Source of the DNA: Heloderma charlesbogerti
Lineage: Eukaryota > Chordata > Lepidosauria > Squamata > Helodermatidae
Length of the DNA stretch: 64,000 bases
NCBI GenBank assembly: GCA_026122225.1
Contig: JANEZZ010002359.1
Span: 434,001-498,000, forward strand
Direction: 5' to 3'
The notes beneath the pieces were generated by a model. It saw nothing but the letters and a program-made list of their open reading frames with translations, was not told where the DNA came from and did not search any database. A program made the position numbers and the translations under genes. Below, piece by piece: positions 46,506 through 56,391 of the stretch; positions within the stretch are counted from its first letter, which is position 1; each line of letters starts with the position of its first letter.

Positions 46506-46613
46506 ATGTGCACGCGCTTGTCTGATCTCGGAAGCTAAGCAGGGTCGTCCCGGTCAGTGCTTGGATGGAAGACCGGCTGGCAATCAGGCTTCCTGCATTG
46601 AGCAGGGGGTTGC
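46506..46613 (+). repeat. 5S rRNA-derived SINE segment, left arm
   Basis: CTTGTCTGATCTCGGAAGCT continues into AGCTAAGCAGGGTCG (46533-46547), which is the 5S internal promoter box A. TGGATGGAAGACCGGCTGG (46562-46580) is close to box C. The 5S-like part covers about residues 35-105 of a standard 5S rRNA. It then passes into CTGCATTGAGCAGGGGGTTG, a phrase also found in the CR1 3' UTR at 58876-58895. It is therefore a 5S head joined to a CR1-like tail, not a functional rRNA gene. Confidence 0.8.
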
Positions 46614-46949
46614 TGTATCCGTTCAGATGAGATTAAGTTTTACCCCCTCCTATCCCCCACTCTGGATGTGTTTTTTTTTAATTAAGGCGTGTTTTTTTTA
46701 ATTAAGGCGTTATCCTTGCAGAATTGGGGCTTCTCCATGATGTTTTTTTTTTCCTAATTGAGGCATGATCTTTGAAGCTTCGAAGTTGTGAAGCTTCACA
46801 ACTTCAAAGCTTCAAAGATCATGCCTCAATTAGAAAAAAAAACATCACGGAGAAGCCCTGATTCTGTGAGGATAACACCTTAATTTAAAAAAAAACATCC
46901 AGAGCGAGGGATAGGAGGAGGTAAAACTTAGTCTCATTTGAAAGGATAC

Positions 46950-47060
46950 AACAACCCCCTGCTCAGTGCAGGAAGCCTGATTCCCAGGCGGTCGCCCATC
47001 CAACTACTGACCAGGGCCGACCCCACTTAGCATCCGAGATCAGACAAGTGCGCGCAGGAA
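46950..47060 (-). repeat. 5S rRNA-derived SINE segment, right arm
   Basis: The reverse complement of the left arm segment. On the minus strand are ATCTCGGATGCTAAGTGGGG (box A with two changes) and GTTGGATGGGCGACCGCCTG (box C almost intact), then GGAATCAGGCTTCCTGCACT. Substitutions differ from those in the left arm, so the two arms have diverged independently. Confidence 0.8.
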
Positions 47061-47218
47061 AACAGCACAGCGCTCGAGTGTGAACCAACCTTGAGCATTC
47101 GATGAAGCACTGCAACAGGGAAAATGGGTGAGTGTGAATAATCATGTTTTAATGCAAGAGCATTTAACCCGACGGCACACTGAATACATTGTGATGGCGG
47201 GTGCAATGTAGATTGGCC

Positions 47219-47555
47219 CTCAGTTAACCATGTGCTAGTCAACTCCAAAGTGGATTACTGTAATGCATTTTATGTGGGATGCCTCTGAAAATAATTCAGA
47301 AGCTTCAACTAGTGCAAATATGGCTGCCCAGATGCTGGTGGGGGCCAGGAAATCTGAACATATTACTCCAGTTTTGCTGCAACTTCACTGGCTATTTATA
47401 CATTTTCAAGCCCAATTCAAAGCCCTGAATAGTTGGGAACCAAGTTATATAAAAGGCTGCTTTTACCCATATGACACTGCCCTCATGCTGAGATCTGCTT
47501 TGGAGACCCTGCTTGTGTGCACACCTGTAAGATTAGTTAGGCTATTGAGCAGATA
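47219..47555 (+). pseudogene. L2 LINE reverse transcriptase, 3' segment
   Basis: It resumes with NHVLVNSKVDYCNAFYVG, then codons for QKLQLVQIWLPRCWWGP-like decayed sequence, HITPVLLQLHWLFIHFQAQF and SWEPSYIKGCFYPYDTA. The last open stretch is at 47263-47556. The tail is missing. Confidence 0.75.
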
Positions 47556-47630
47556 GGATAGTGTGGTGCAGGGGCACTGCTACGTTCTTAAAAGATCTGG
47601 GGCACAGGCCCATAACACCAATTTGTGCAT

Positions 47631-47710
47631 CTCTCTCTCTCTCTCTCTCTCTCTCCAAGTCTAAGCACACCTCTTTTATACGTACGTACATACATACATA
47701 CATACATATA
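47631..47710. repeat. (CT)n and (TACA)n microsatellites
   Basis: A CT run at about 47631-47656 and a TACA/CATA tetranucleotide run at about 47683-47708, the latter just before the BovB insertion. Confidence 0.9.
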
Positions 47711-47754
47711 TGGGGAGTGCAGGTGGTATGCTTGCGTGTGTGTATAGATTACAT

Positions 47755-50276
47755 GCCCCTTCATGGATCACTGCCTTGTTCTGGCGAAGGGGCTTGCGTA
47801 ACTCAGTGAAGCCATAAGCTATGCCGTGCAGGGCCACCCAAGACGGACAGGTCATGGCAGAGAGTTCTGACAAAATGTGGTCCACTGGAGAAGGAAATGG
47901 CAACCCACTCCTGTATTCTTGCCAAGAAAACCCCATGGAACGTATCACAAAGCTAAAAGAGATGACGCCGGAAGATGAGCCCCTCAGGTCGGAAGGTGTC
48001 CAATATACTACTGGGGAAGAGCAGAGGGAATTTCCAAGTAGCGCCTGAAAGAGTGAAGCGGCTGGGCCAAAGCCGAAAGGACACTCAGCTGTGGATGTGT
48101 CTGGTGGTGAAAAGAAAGTCCGATGCTGCAAAGAACAATATTGTTTAGGAACCTGGAATGTCAGATCAATGAATCAAGGTAAGCTGGAGGTGGTCAAACA
48201 TGAGATGGCAAGATTGAACATCGACATCTTGGGAATCAGCGAACTAAAATGGACAAGCATGGGCGAATTTAATTCAGGTGACCATCATATCTACTACTGT
48301 TGGCAAGAATCCCTTAGATGAAATGGAGGCAGCAACTCAATCCATGACAAAGAAAAAGAAATGCAAGAAAGCAAAGTGGCTGTCTGATGAGGCTTTACAA
48401 GTAGCTGAGGAAAGAAGGGAAGTGAAAAGCAAGGGAGAAAGGGGAAGATATATCCAACTGAATGCAGAGTTCCAGAGAATAGCAAGGAGAGACAAGAAGG
48501 CCTTCTTAAATGAACAATGCAAAGAAATCGAGGAAAACAATAGAATGGGAAAGACTAGAGATCTTTTCAAGAAAATCAGAGATCTCAAGGGAACGTTTTG
48601 TGCAAAGACGGGCTTGATAAAGGACAAAGAAGGCAGGGACCTAACAGAAGCAGATGAGATTAAGAAGAGGTAGAAAGAATACACAGAAGAACTATACAGG
48701 AAAGATCTGAATGTCCCTGATAGCCATGATAGTGCGGTCACTGAACTTGAGCCGGACATCCTCGAGAGTGAAGTCAAGTGAGCCTTAGGAAGCATTACTA
48801 ACAACAAAGCTAGCAGAGATAACAGTATTCCAGCTGAGCTATTTAAGATCCTAAAAGATGATGCTGTTAAAGTGCAGCACTCAATATGCCAATAAATTTG
48901 GCACTCAACAATGGCCACAAGACTGGAAAAGGTCAGTTTTCATTCCAATTCCAAAGAAGGGCAATGCCAAAGAGTGTTCAAACTACCATACAATTGCGCT
49001 CATTTCACATGCCAGCAAGGTGATGCTCAAAATCCTACAAGCTAGGCTTCAGCAGTATGTGAACCAAGAACTATCAGAAGTACAAGCTGGGTTTTGAAGA
49101 GGCAGAGGAACTAGAGATCAAATGGCCAACATTCGCTGGATCATGGAGAAAGCAAGAGAATTCCAGAAAAACATCTATTTCTGCTTCATTGACAGAAATA
49201 AAGCCTTTGATTGTGTGGATCACAACAAACTGTGGCAAATTCTTAAAGAGATGGGAGTACCAGACCACCTTACGTGTCTCCTGAGAAACCTGTACGAGGG
49301 TCAAGAAGCAACAGTAAGAACCGGACATGGAACAACCAATTGGTTCCAAATTGGGAAAGGAGTACGACAAGGCTGTATATTGTCGCCCTGCTTATTTAAT
49401 TTATATGCAGAGTACATCATGAGAAATGCCGGGTTGGATGAATCAGAGGTCGGAATTAAGATTGCTGGGAGAATTATCAGCAACCTCAGATACGCAGACA
49501 ATACCACCCTAATGGCAGGAAACGAAGAGTATCTAAAGAGCCTCTGGTTGAGGGTGAAAGTGGAGAGTGCAAAAGCTGGTTTGAAACTTAACATCAAAAA
49601 AACTAAAATCATGGCATCTGGCCCCATCACTTCCTGGCATATAGAGGGGGAAGAAATGGAAGCAGTGACAGATTTTATTTTCCTGGGCTCCAAGATCATG
49701 GCAGACGGTGACTGTAGCCATGAAATTAAAAGACGCTTGCTCCTTGGGAGGAAAGCTATGGCAAACCTAGACAGCAGAGTAAGAAGCAGAGACATCACCT
49801 CGCTGACAAAGGTTCGTATAATCAAAGCTATGGTTTTCCCAGTAGCAACGTATGGCTGTGAGAGCTGGACTATAAGGAAGGCTGAGCGCCAAAGAATCGA
49901 TGCTTTTGAACTGTGGTGCCGGAGAAGACTCTTACGAGTCCCCTGGACTGCAAAGAGGTCAAATCAGTCAATCCTAAAGGAAAGCAACCCTGACTGCTCA
50001 TTGGAAGGACAGATACTGAAGCTGAAGCTCAAATATTTTGGCCACCTAATGTGAAGAGAAAACTCCCTGGAAAAGACCTTGATGCTGGGAAAGATTGAAG
50101 GCAAAAGGAGAAGGGGACGGCAGAGGATGAGATGGCTAGATAGCATCACCGATGCAATGAATATGAACTTGAGCACACTCCGGGAGAGAGCGCAGGACAG
50201 GAAGGCCTGGTGTGCTATGGTCCATGGGGTCACAAAGAGTCGGACACGACTGAACAACTGAACAACAACAACAACA
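47755..50276 (+). mobile_element. BovB (RTE) LINE with both ends and a perfect 11-bp TSD, internally deleted
   Basis: ATAGATTACAT occurs at 47744-47754 and 50277-50287, bounding the insertion. The 5' UTR (ATGCCCCTTCATGGATCACT) leads to an endonuclease start at about 48135 (LGTWNVRSMNQGKLEVV, ISELKWTSMGEFNSG). The frame then jumps at about 48318 to KKKKCKKAKWLSDEALQVAE: most of the endonuclease, including the SDH region, is gone. The RT follows to GVTKSRTRLNN and a CAACAACAACAACAA tail. In-frame stops occur at about 48672, 48780, 48893 and 49096. The active site is YADN in place of YADD (49489-49500). Inactive. Confidence 0.92.
49122..50260 (+). pseudogene. BovB reverse transcriptase C-terminal frame
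   Basis: Open frame within the element above: ANIRWIMEKAREFQKNIYFC, then DRNKAFDCVDHNKLW (normally DYAKAFD), GVRQGCILSPCLFNLYAEYI and LRYADNTTLMA, where the second catalytic Asp is Asn. Next are KTKIMASGPITSW, YGCESWTIRKAE and ELWCRRRLLRVPW. A TGA at about 50054 interrupts before the final RRRGRQRMRWLDS segment. Confidence 0.9.
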
Positions 50277-50289
50277 ATAGATTACATAC

Positions 50290-51060
50290 ATACATACTTA
50301 AGAAGTGTGCACTGACCCCCCCCACTTCCACTGAGACCCCAATTCAGCGTTTTGGAAAACATCCCGCTTCTGCTCGGGCCAGTTTGTAGTCGAACCACTT
50401 CAAATCAGCACCAAACCCAAGTCAAGGTTTGGAAAAATGAGTCATTATGCTTCCTGTTGACTACCATGGGAAATTAGAAAAAACTGTACCTTTTTTCTCT
50501 TGGTTGGAACTGGATGATAATTTCAGGCAAAGTATCCACCTAGAAGGGGATTGCACCTGCCCAATGTCAGAAAAATAGGTACAGGGTTTATATTTTGATT
50601 TGCTTTTAAAGGGAACTGTCAATAACCTTTTTATTTCTTGGAAGAATTGGATATAAATTTCAGGATTCATTGCGCCATCAGAGAAGATCATGTCTGTCAC
50701 ATGTCAGAATGATAGCCACAGGGGGTTTTGCGCAACGGTGGCCTTGATATTTTGAGGTCTCCAAAAGAGGACATACTTATCTCCCTATCTTCCTTGTGGA
50801 CCATTGTTCTGAATGGTCCACAAGGCCTAGAGTTGTCCCTAAGTAAGAAACCAACAAAGTTTCAGAAGGATAGTGCAGCAGTTCATGTAGAAGGGGAATT
50901 CTCCAATTTGGAGGAGGGAATGATTTGCTTTCCCTTCCCTTCATCCCTTCCCCAATAGTTTTTGAGTAAATTTGTATGCAAATGCACATGCCGTTAGAGG
51001 TGTCCCCCAGGGAAGAAACCTGCAAAGTTTCTGAAGGATATACATGCATTCTAATTTCAC
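50290..51060. other. No recognised feature
   Basis: A run of C near 50320; otherwise nothing recognised. Confidence 0.4.
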
Positions 51061-51069
51061 CAATGTTAG

Positions 51070-51257
51070 CAGCAGGGGAACATGGGTGGGAAGGTGCTAT
51101 TGCACTCATGTCCTGCTTGTCAGTTTCCCATGGGCATCTGGTTGGCCACTGTGTGAACAGAACGTTGGACTAGATGGACCTTGGTCTGATGCAGCACGGT
51201 TGGACCCGATGGCCTTGTAGGCCCCTTCCAACCGTACTATTCTATGATTCTATGAAA
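51070..51257 (+). mobile_element. Chimeric CR1/SINE 3' end
   Basis: The first part (GGGGAACATGGGTGGGAAGG to GGACTAGATGGACCTTGG) is the 3' UTR of the GTTCTTAT-tail CR1 family. It passes without a gap, after GATGCAGCACGG, into GATGGCCTTGTAGGCCCCTT and ATTCTATGATTCTATGA, the end of the second CR1 family (as at 58900-58947). Confidence 0.7.
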
Positions 51258-51709
51258 TATAGAGTGCCTCTGAGCATATGCAGAATGCTTTTCTTTCACC
51301 ACTGAGCAGTTACATTCTCCCCCTACCAATTCTATTCCCCTCCATGCAACCATCCCTCCTCATCCTCCCATCCTCCCACAACTCTTCATAAAAACAGATG
51401 TCTTGTTTTGTGCAACTCCTCTCTACCTCCTCCTTGTTATGCACAAGCTCTCATTGTAGCTTCCTCCCCATAACTTCATTTGTGCCAAGACTTCACCAGG
51501 ATTCAGCCAATGAGTCTGTTTTCAAAACTAGGGCTAAGTTATGGAGAAACTCTGAGTATGTACAAGTGCCTTTCCCTCAACACTGAAGCTAGAGTTCATG
51601 CAAAACAAAACAAAAAACATAAGGGACAAAACATGCATAGGACTGAGCTGAAAGGGTAGTCAATTCATTAGACAGAATTGGGTAGGAACTGTATTAAGCC
51701 TGCAGTACT

Positions 51710-51872
51710 GTGCTCACAACTCAGGACTTATTTCTGAGTAAACATGCAGAACATCAACGTGCAAACCTCCCTCCAGTAATAACTTGTGCTGGAATCTTAT
51801 GCACGCTTTCCTGAGGGTAAGCCTCATTCAGTATAATGGGACTTCTGAGTAGGCATACATAGGATTGCATAA
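51710..51872. repeat. 'CAATCCTAT' dispersed repeat, diverged
   Basis: GGACTTATTTCTGAGTAAAC, TAATGGGACTTCTGAGTAGG and ACATAGGATTGCATA match the palindromic family at 28448-28602. Confidence 0.5.
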
Positions 51873-51949
51873 ATTAGCAATATTTATATCCTCTCCACTT
51901 AAAAAAACAAACCCCAAACTCCTATTTTTATTAAAGCTTTCTCTTCATA

Positions 51950-52145
51950 GGAACATAGGAAGCTGCCTTATACTGAGTCAGACCCTGGGCCCATCTAGCG
52001 CAGTATTGTTAACACTGACTGGCAGCAGCCGCTCTCCAGAATTTCAGGCAGGCTTCTTTCCTAGCCCTACCTGGAGATGCTGGGGATTGAACCTGGGACT
52101 TTCTGCAGGCCAAGCATGTGCGCTACCACTGAGCTACAGCCCTTC
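51950..52145 (-). repeat. tRNA-derived SINE with CR1-like tail
   Basis: On the minus strand: GGGCTGTAGCTCAGTGGTAG (A box), AGTCCCAGGTTCAATCCCC (B box), body and tail GGGCCCAGGGTCTGACTCAG ending TAAGGCAGCTTCCTATGTTC. A complete copy. The same family as 24868-25057. Confidence 0.85.
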
Positions 52146-52894
52146 CTATTGCTTGATAATGGCAACTGACAAATAAAACAGCCCCAGATGTGTTTCTCTG
52201 CAACCATATGAACCCACAAATGTGTGTGTGGGGGGGTGTAGAGAGAATTCCCTATGCCAAGTGATTCCTTTCAGAGAGGTAGTACTTCAGCGGAATTTAG
52301 GAGGCTGTGGAAGGTTTGTAAGGATTGCACGTACGTAAATTAACTTTATGAGGTGAGGTGGCTGAGAGCTTTTTCTAGCTTTTTTTTAAATTGTAGAACC
52401 TATTTAAAAGCATCAGCAGTTCCTCCATCATGATGCCACATAGTCCTAACCCTCCCTTTGGAATAATTTGAGTCCTACAACTATTTAGGAGAAATTAAAG
52501 TGGAGGGGGAGAAAGAAGTTGGTGGAGGCTGACTGGATCCTTTGTTGTACTGAAGCTACTAAACTTCTGCAGAAGCCAAAGGTTCCAGTTTGGGGCACGA
52601 CTTCTGTGATCTCGCTTCCCCACTCCTGGGAGCGCCCCCTTTTTCCCATCTTTGCAATCTGTTTCTGCATGTGGAGACATAGCTGGGGCAGAGAACTATG
52701 CTAGCTACGAGGGGGAGGGGGCGGAGAGCGCAGTTTCTCGGAAATGCTTTGGCTCCAACCTCGGTTCCCAGAAACTGTAAAAACCTATGGCCCTCTAGAC
52801 AGTTTCTAGCAGCCATAAGATTGCTCCCTAAATAGCCTTAAAACCTTTCCTTTTAAGGCTGCTTTTGACTAACTTGCAAATGGCTCATAGCACT

Positions 52895-53195
52895 TTTCTT
52901 CATAAGGCATTTATTGTGTGCTTGTCATTCCTTACTTAACAGTTGTTTATGGGATCTTTAGACGATGTTGTGACCCCAGAGCGGGAAAAATGCAGTATTA
53001 TTTCTGAAAGCAAAGAAAAACATATTTTCCTATCTGTGTAATTGTGTTATTCCAATATAGCACAGCACCACCTAGAGATTATGTAGTAGAAAAGCAGAAA
53101 AGAAAAAGCTCTGCATAGAGTTGGGATCTCAATTCTGTGATGAAACCAAAAGTATATATAGCAGATTAACATCCTCATGTAGAAATGTTCATATG
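52895..53195. mobile_element. Short TIR element, copy 4 of 4
   Basis: AGCACTTTTCTTCATAAGGC at the left and, inverted, GAACATTTCTACATGAGGA at the right. TCAT lies outside both ends. Internal words CAGTTGTTTATGGGATCTTT, CACCTAGAGATTATGTAGTA and GATGAAACCAAAAGTATATA are shared with copy 3. Confidence 0.6.
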
Positions 53196-53367
53196 CTAAA
53201 GAACAACTGTCTATAACAGCTTTCTTCCTCTGGTATTGCCTACATCTTGCTGTCTTGTATCTTAGTATTCTTATAATGTATTTAACTTTCAGAGGGCATG
53301 GCCCTAAAAAGCAGCTTATAAATCCATTAGATAAATAAATATATATATTAAAATGTATAATCAATTA

Positions 53368-53705
53368 TGGGCTGCGGTGGCTTAGTGGTTAAGACGCTGA
53401 ACTGCAGACTGGAAGGTTGGCAGGACAGCAGTTCAAGACCCGAGTGCTGTGTGATGGAGTGAGCTCCCGTCTTCAGTCCCAGCTTCTGCCAACCTAGCAG
53501 TTCGAAAGCAAGAAACTGCAAGTAGATAAATAGGTACCGCCTCAGCGGGAAAGGTAACAGCGTTCTGTGCACCTCGGTGTTCAGTCATGGCTTCCACATG
53601 ACCACGGAAGCGTCTTTGGACAGCGCTGGCTCTTCGGCTTAGAAACAGGGATGAGCACCCCCCCCCCCAGGGTCGGACACGACTGGTTGGGGACACCTTT
53701 ACCTT
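53368..53705 (+). repeat. Sauria SINE, complete, perfect 12-bp TSD
   Basis: TATAATCAATTA flanks it at 53356-53367 and 53706-53717. The head GGGCTGCGGTGGCTTAGTGG holds the A box and CAGTTCAAGACCCGAGTGC the B-box region. The body (CCAGCTTCTGCCAACCTAGC, GGTAACAGCGTTCTGTGCAC, CATGACCACGGAAGCGTCTT, ACAGCGCTGGCTCTTCGGCT) and the tail GTCGGACACGACTGG then GGACACCTTTACC follow. The tail resembles the BovB 3' end present elsewhere in this window, which fits BovB mobilisation. Confidence 0.93.
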
Positions 53706-53984
53706 TATAATCAATTAGCTATTCTGTAATTAAAAGAAATTGTCACCTGCTTCTTTGGAGTGTTTGTCAGGCCTAATTAAAGTGATTTTAAAGAACACCT
53801 ATGAAATCCTTTAATTAAAGGTACTGTAAAGCACTGCTTTTTACCCATCATTGCCAGTGATTTCCAGTGTAGCAGGCTCTCAAAGAATGCATGTTCCAGA
53901 ATTCTGTCACAAGCTTCTATGTAGACCTTTATATAAGCTAAAAAATGAAAAAGCACTTACAAAGGCTTTTAAAAAACTAATTGC

Positions 53985-54124
53985 ATGTCATGGCTACGCA
54001 GGGTCTAAACAAATCCTGGGTAGCTGTGAACAAGTGGGAGCGAACATGCTGGCTCCTAACAACTAGCTCCTGCTCTGTCCCTAGGTTATTGTGACATCTG
54101 AACCTGGAGGGCGAAGAACAACCC
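53985..54124. mobile_element. Left half of a DNA element split by Gypsy
   Basis: GTCTAAACAAATCCTGGGTA and GAACAAGTGGGAGCGAACAT correspond in inverse to GCTTGCTCCCACTTCGTC on the far side of the Gypsy element (59990-60020). The AAC-rich end AACAACCC joins the Gypsy LTR. Confidence 0.5.
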
Positions 54125-54311
54125 TGTTGTATAGGTGGTAGGAATGACTGCAGGAATCAGCGAGCCTCAAAAACTACTGTTCTTTATTCAGCCCACACAG
54201 AAATGAGTGCTTAGCAGAAACTCCAGCCACTGTTGCTGCTCCCAATTCTACAGGAGCTGCCAAGGTTCAAAAACAATAACTGATCCACAGTACCCCCTAG
54301 AATACATAACA
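54125..54311 (-). repeat. Gypsy 3' LTR
   Basis: Same sequence family as 59664-59844. It begins TGTTATG directly after the polypurine tract and ends TACAACA. The two LTRs differ at several sites, so the insertion is not recent. Confidence 0.88.
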
Positions 54312-54382
54312 TTCCTTCCCCCTTAGCTGTCATAGTCTTTCAACCAATGAGGAGGAACCGTTTCACAGCACGGTCTCTGCAG

Positions 54383-54700
54383 TCAACTAGCAGGTGTAGA
54401 TTGATCAGATGACTTCCTTCCAGTAACTGCTGTAGGTAAGAAAGGAGTATCGCTCCCATTGCTTAGTGGTCCTGGCACTTCAACAGGCAATGAGAGAAAC
54501 TCATCAATTCCAGATAGATCTTCAGCAGCTACCTCTGCTGGTGACAACCCACTCTGGCCAGAACGCCTTCTCAGATGGCCAACACAGCGATGCCATACTA
54601 ACCCATCTACACACTGGACCTTGTATGACACAGGTCCAGTGAACTCAGTGATAGAGGAAGGAACCCACCTCGGTCCAGAACCATAGTTCCTAGCAAACAC
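54383..54700 (-). pseudogene. Gypsy integrase C-terminal extension
   Basis: The frame contains FARNYGSGPRWVPSSITEFT, GPVSYKVQCVDGLVWHRCVG and a Ser/Pro-rich tail, ending about 60 bp before the polypurine tract. Confidence 0.8.
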
Positions 54701-54718
54701 CTGATCTTGTGGGGCAAA

Positions 54719-55562
54719 TTAACGGAGAGTAGGAGCTGAGAAGGCAGGATCCAGAGCTTGCTCCCATTTGCTTTGTAAGTCTTTAGCTAAGTCTGGGTGG
54801 AGACAGTCAAAACAAGTTTTTAGACGCCGCCTCGTAAGTAGCTCTGCAGGACTGACTCCTGTTGTTGCACAAGGAGTAACATGTTGAGCAACGAGAAACT
54901 TGGCAAAACATGTTGGCCAGTCTCCTCCCACAATGCGCTTCAGGGCATGTTTTGTTATCTGCACCATCCGCTCACCTTGGCCATTTGCTCGGGGATGGCG
55001 AGGTGCAATGGTGACAGCCCGAATAAGGTTCTTGTCTGCAAATGTTTTAAATTCAGCAGTTGTAAAAGCAGTCCCATTGTCTGAGACTATAGTATCAGGC
55101 AACCCATGGGTTGCAAATAAGTGGCACGGTGCTGTGATTGTTGCAGCGCCTGTTTGTGATGGGACTAGGACTACTTCATGCCACTTTAAGTAAGAATCTA
55201 CCACAACCAAGAAGTTTTTTTCCTTGAAATGGTCCTGCAAAAGCCATATGAAGTCTTGACCAAGGCTTCTTGGTCACTTCCCATGGAAAGACGGGTGCCC
55301 TTGGTGGATTGTGCCTAGTGGCTTGACAAGTACTGCACGCATTTACAGTTTTTTCAATCTCTGAGTCAATACTGGGCCACCAGACATAGCTCCTGGCCAA
55401 GGCTTTCATGCAAACGATCCCTGGATAAGCTGCATGCAGCGTGGTCAAGATGGTTTGATGGCCCTTATCTGGAATAACAACACGGTTTCCCTGTAGCAGA
55501 CATCCCTTATGGGCAGACATCTCATGCTGACAGCATTTGAATGGCTTAAATTCTTCTGGCAA
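54719..55562 (-). pseudogene. Gypsy integrase
   Basis: The zinc-binding part is in the frame 55562-55176 (HAAYPGIVCMKALARSYVWW, then NACSTCQATRHNPP). After a frameshift near 55210 the catalytic core runs in 55240-54719: VVVDSYLKWHEVV (Asp), IVSDNGTAF (Asp) and HPRANGQGERMV (Glu), the D,D,E set. The C-terminal GPVSYKVQ (GPY/F-type) module follows in 54383-54700 in another frame. Integrase joins the cDNA to the chromosome. Confidence 0.92.
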
Positions 55563-55627
55563 TTCCTCATCCGGCTATCCCATCCATACCCAGTTTAAAA
55601 CATGAGCCAGTACAGGATCTCAAGCAG

Positions 55628-56391
55628 TCAGCCTAGCAATTTGATCAGCCTGAAGAGGTGGGTCAGGAAGGGCTTCAAGACTTCCAGTGGAGGAGGTACA
55701 ACAAAATCTGGAATTTTCAGTGGTACCCGACTCAATCCATTGGCATTAGCTATTGCCTTTCCTGGTTTGTAGACAAATGTATAATCACAAGCATTGAGCA
55801 GAATGCTCCAGCGCTGCATGCGAGGTGATAGTATGCAGGGAGTAGTCTTACCAGGAGAGAAGAGTCCTAAAAGAGGCTTGTGGTCTGTGCGTATTTCAAA
55901 AACATGGCCATAGAGATCGTTGTGGAACTTTTTGACTCCTGAAATAACAGCCAGGGCTTCTCTGTCGATTTGTGCAAAGTTTCTTTCAGTGGATGACATA
56001 GTCCTTGAATAATACGCAATTGGTGCCTCTGTACCGTCTGGAAATTTGTGGCATAGCACAGACCAAACCCATAAGAAGAAGCATCAGTAGTAAGGATTAG
56101 TGGCTTCGTTTCATCATAATTTACAAGCACAGAATTTGAACTCAATAAGTGTTTAACATTCTGGAAAGCATTCTCATGCTGGCTGGTCCATTTCCATGGA
56201 ACTCCTTCTCCCAGCAAGTGATGCAGTGGCTCAGCAATGGTAGCCTTTTGTGGAAGGAACACATGGTAGAAACTGAGACATCCCAAGAAGGCTTGAAGTT
56301 CCTGTTTTGTTTTTGGAGCAGGTGCATCATGAATGGCACATATTTTGTCTTCAGTGGGGTGAATGCCAGAAGCATCAATACGATAGACCAA
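55628..56391 (-). pseudogene. Gypsy RNase H region
   Basis: FLGCLSFYHVFLPQKATIAE and WKWTSQHENAFQNVKHLL form the connection. LILTTDASSYGFG carries the first RNase H Asp. After a frameshift near 56040 come YYSRTMSSTERNFAQIDREA and IRTDHKPLLGLF, then YTFVYKPGKAIANANGLSR. RNase H removes the RNA strand during reverse transcription. Confidence 0.9.

Larger units (their letters stand above)
46164..47218. mobile_element. 1055-bp inverted-repeat element carrying two 5S rRNA-derived segments
   Basis: It sits in an L2 RT, flanked by CTCAG on both sides (46159-46163 and 47219-47223). Removing it and one CTCAG joins the L2 codons as LVSVNHVLVNSKVDYCN. The ends GCTGGATCTACACTT and (inverted) GGCCAATCTACATTG are imperfect TIRs. 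Inside, arms of about 285 bp run 46507-46793 and 46794-47058 and meet at the perfect palindrome GAAGTTGTGAAG/CTTCACAACTTC. Each arm carries a 5S-like segment. There is no transposase, so it is non-autonomous. The superfamily is unknown; a 5-bp duplication fits some hAT lineages. Confidence 0.78.

Noticed and set aside
46506..47060. Pair of functional 5S rRNA genes
   Set aside because: Only about residues 35-105 of 5S are present, the rest is replaced by CR1-like and unique sequence, and both sit inside a transposable palindrome.
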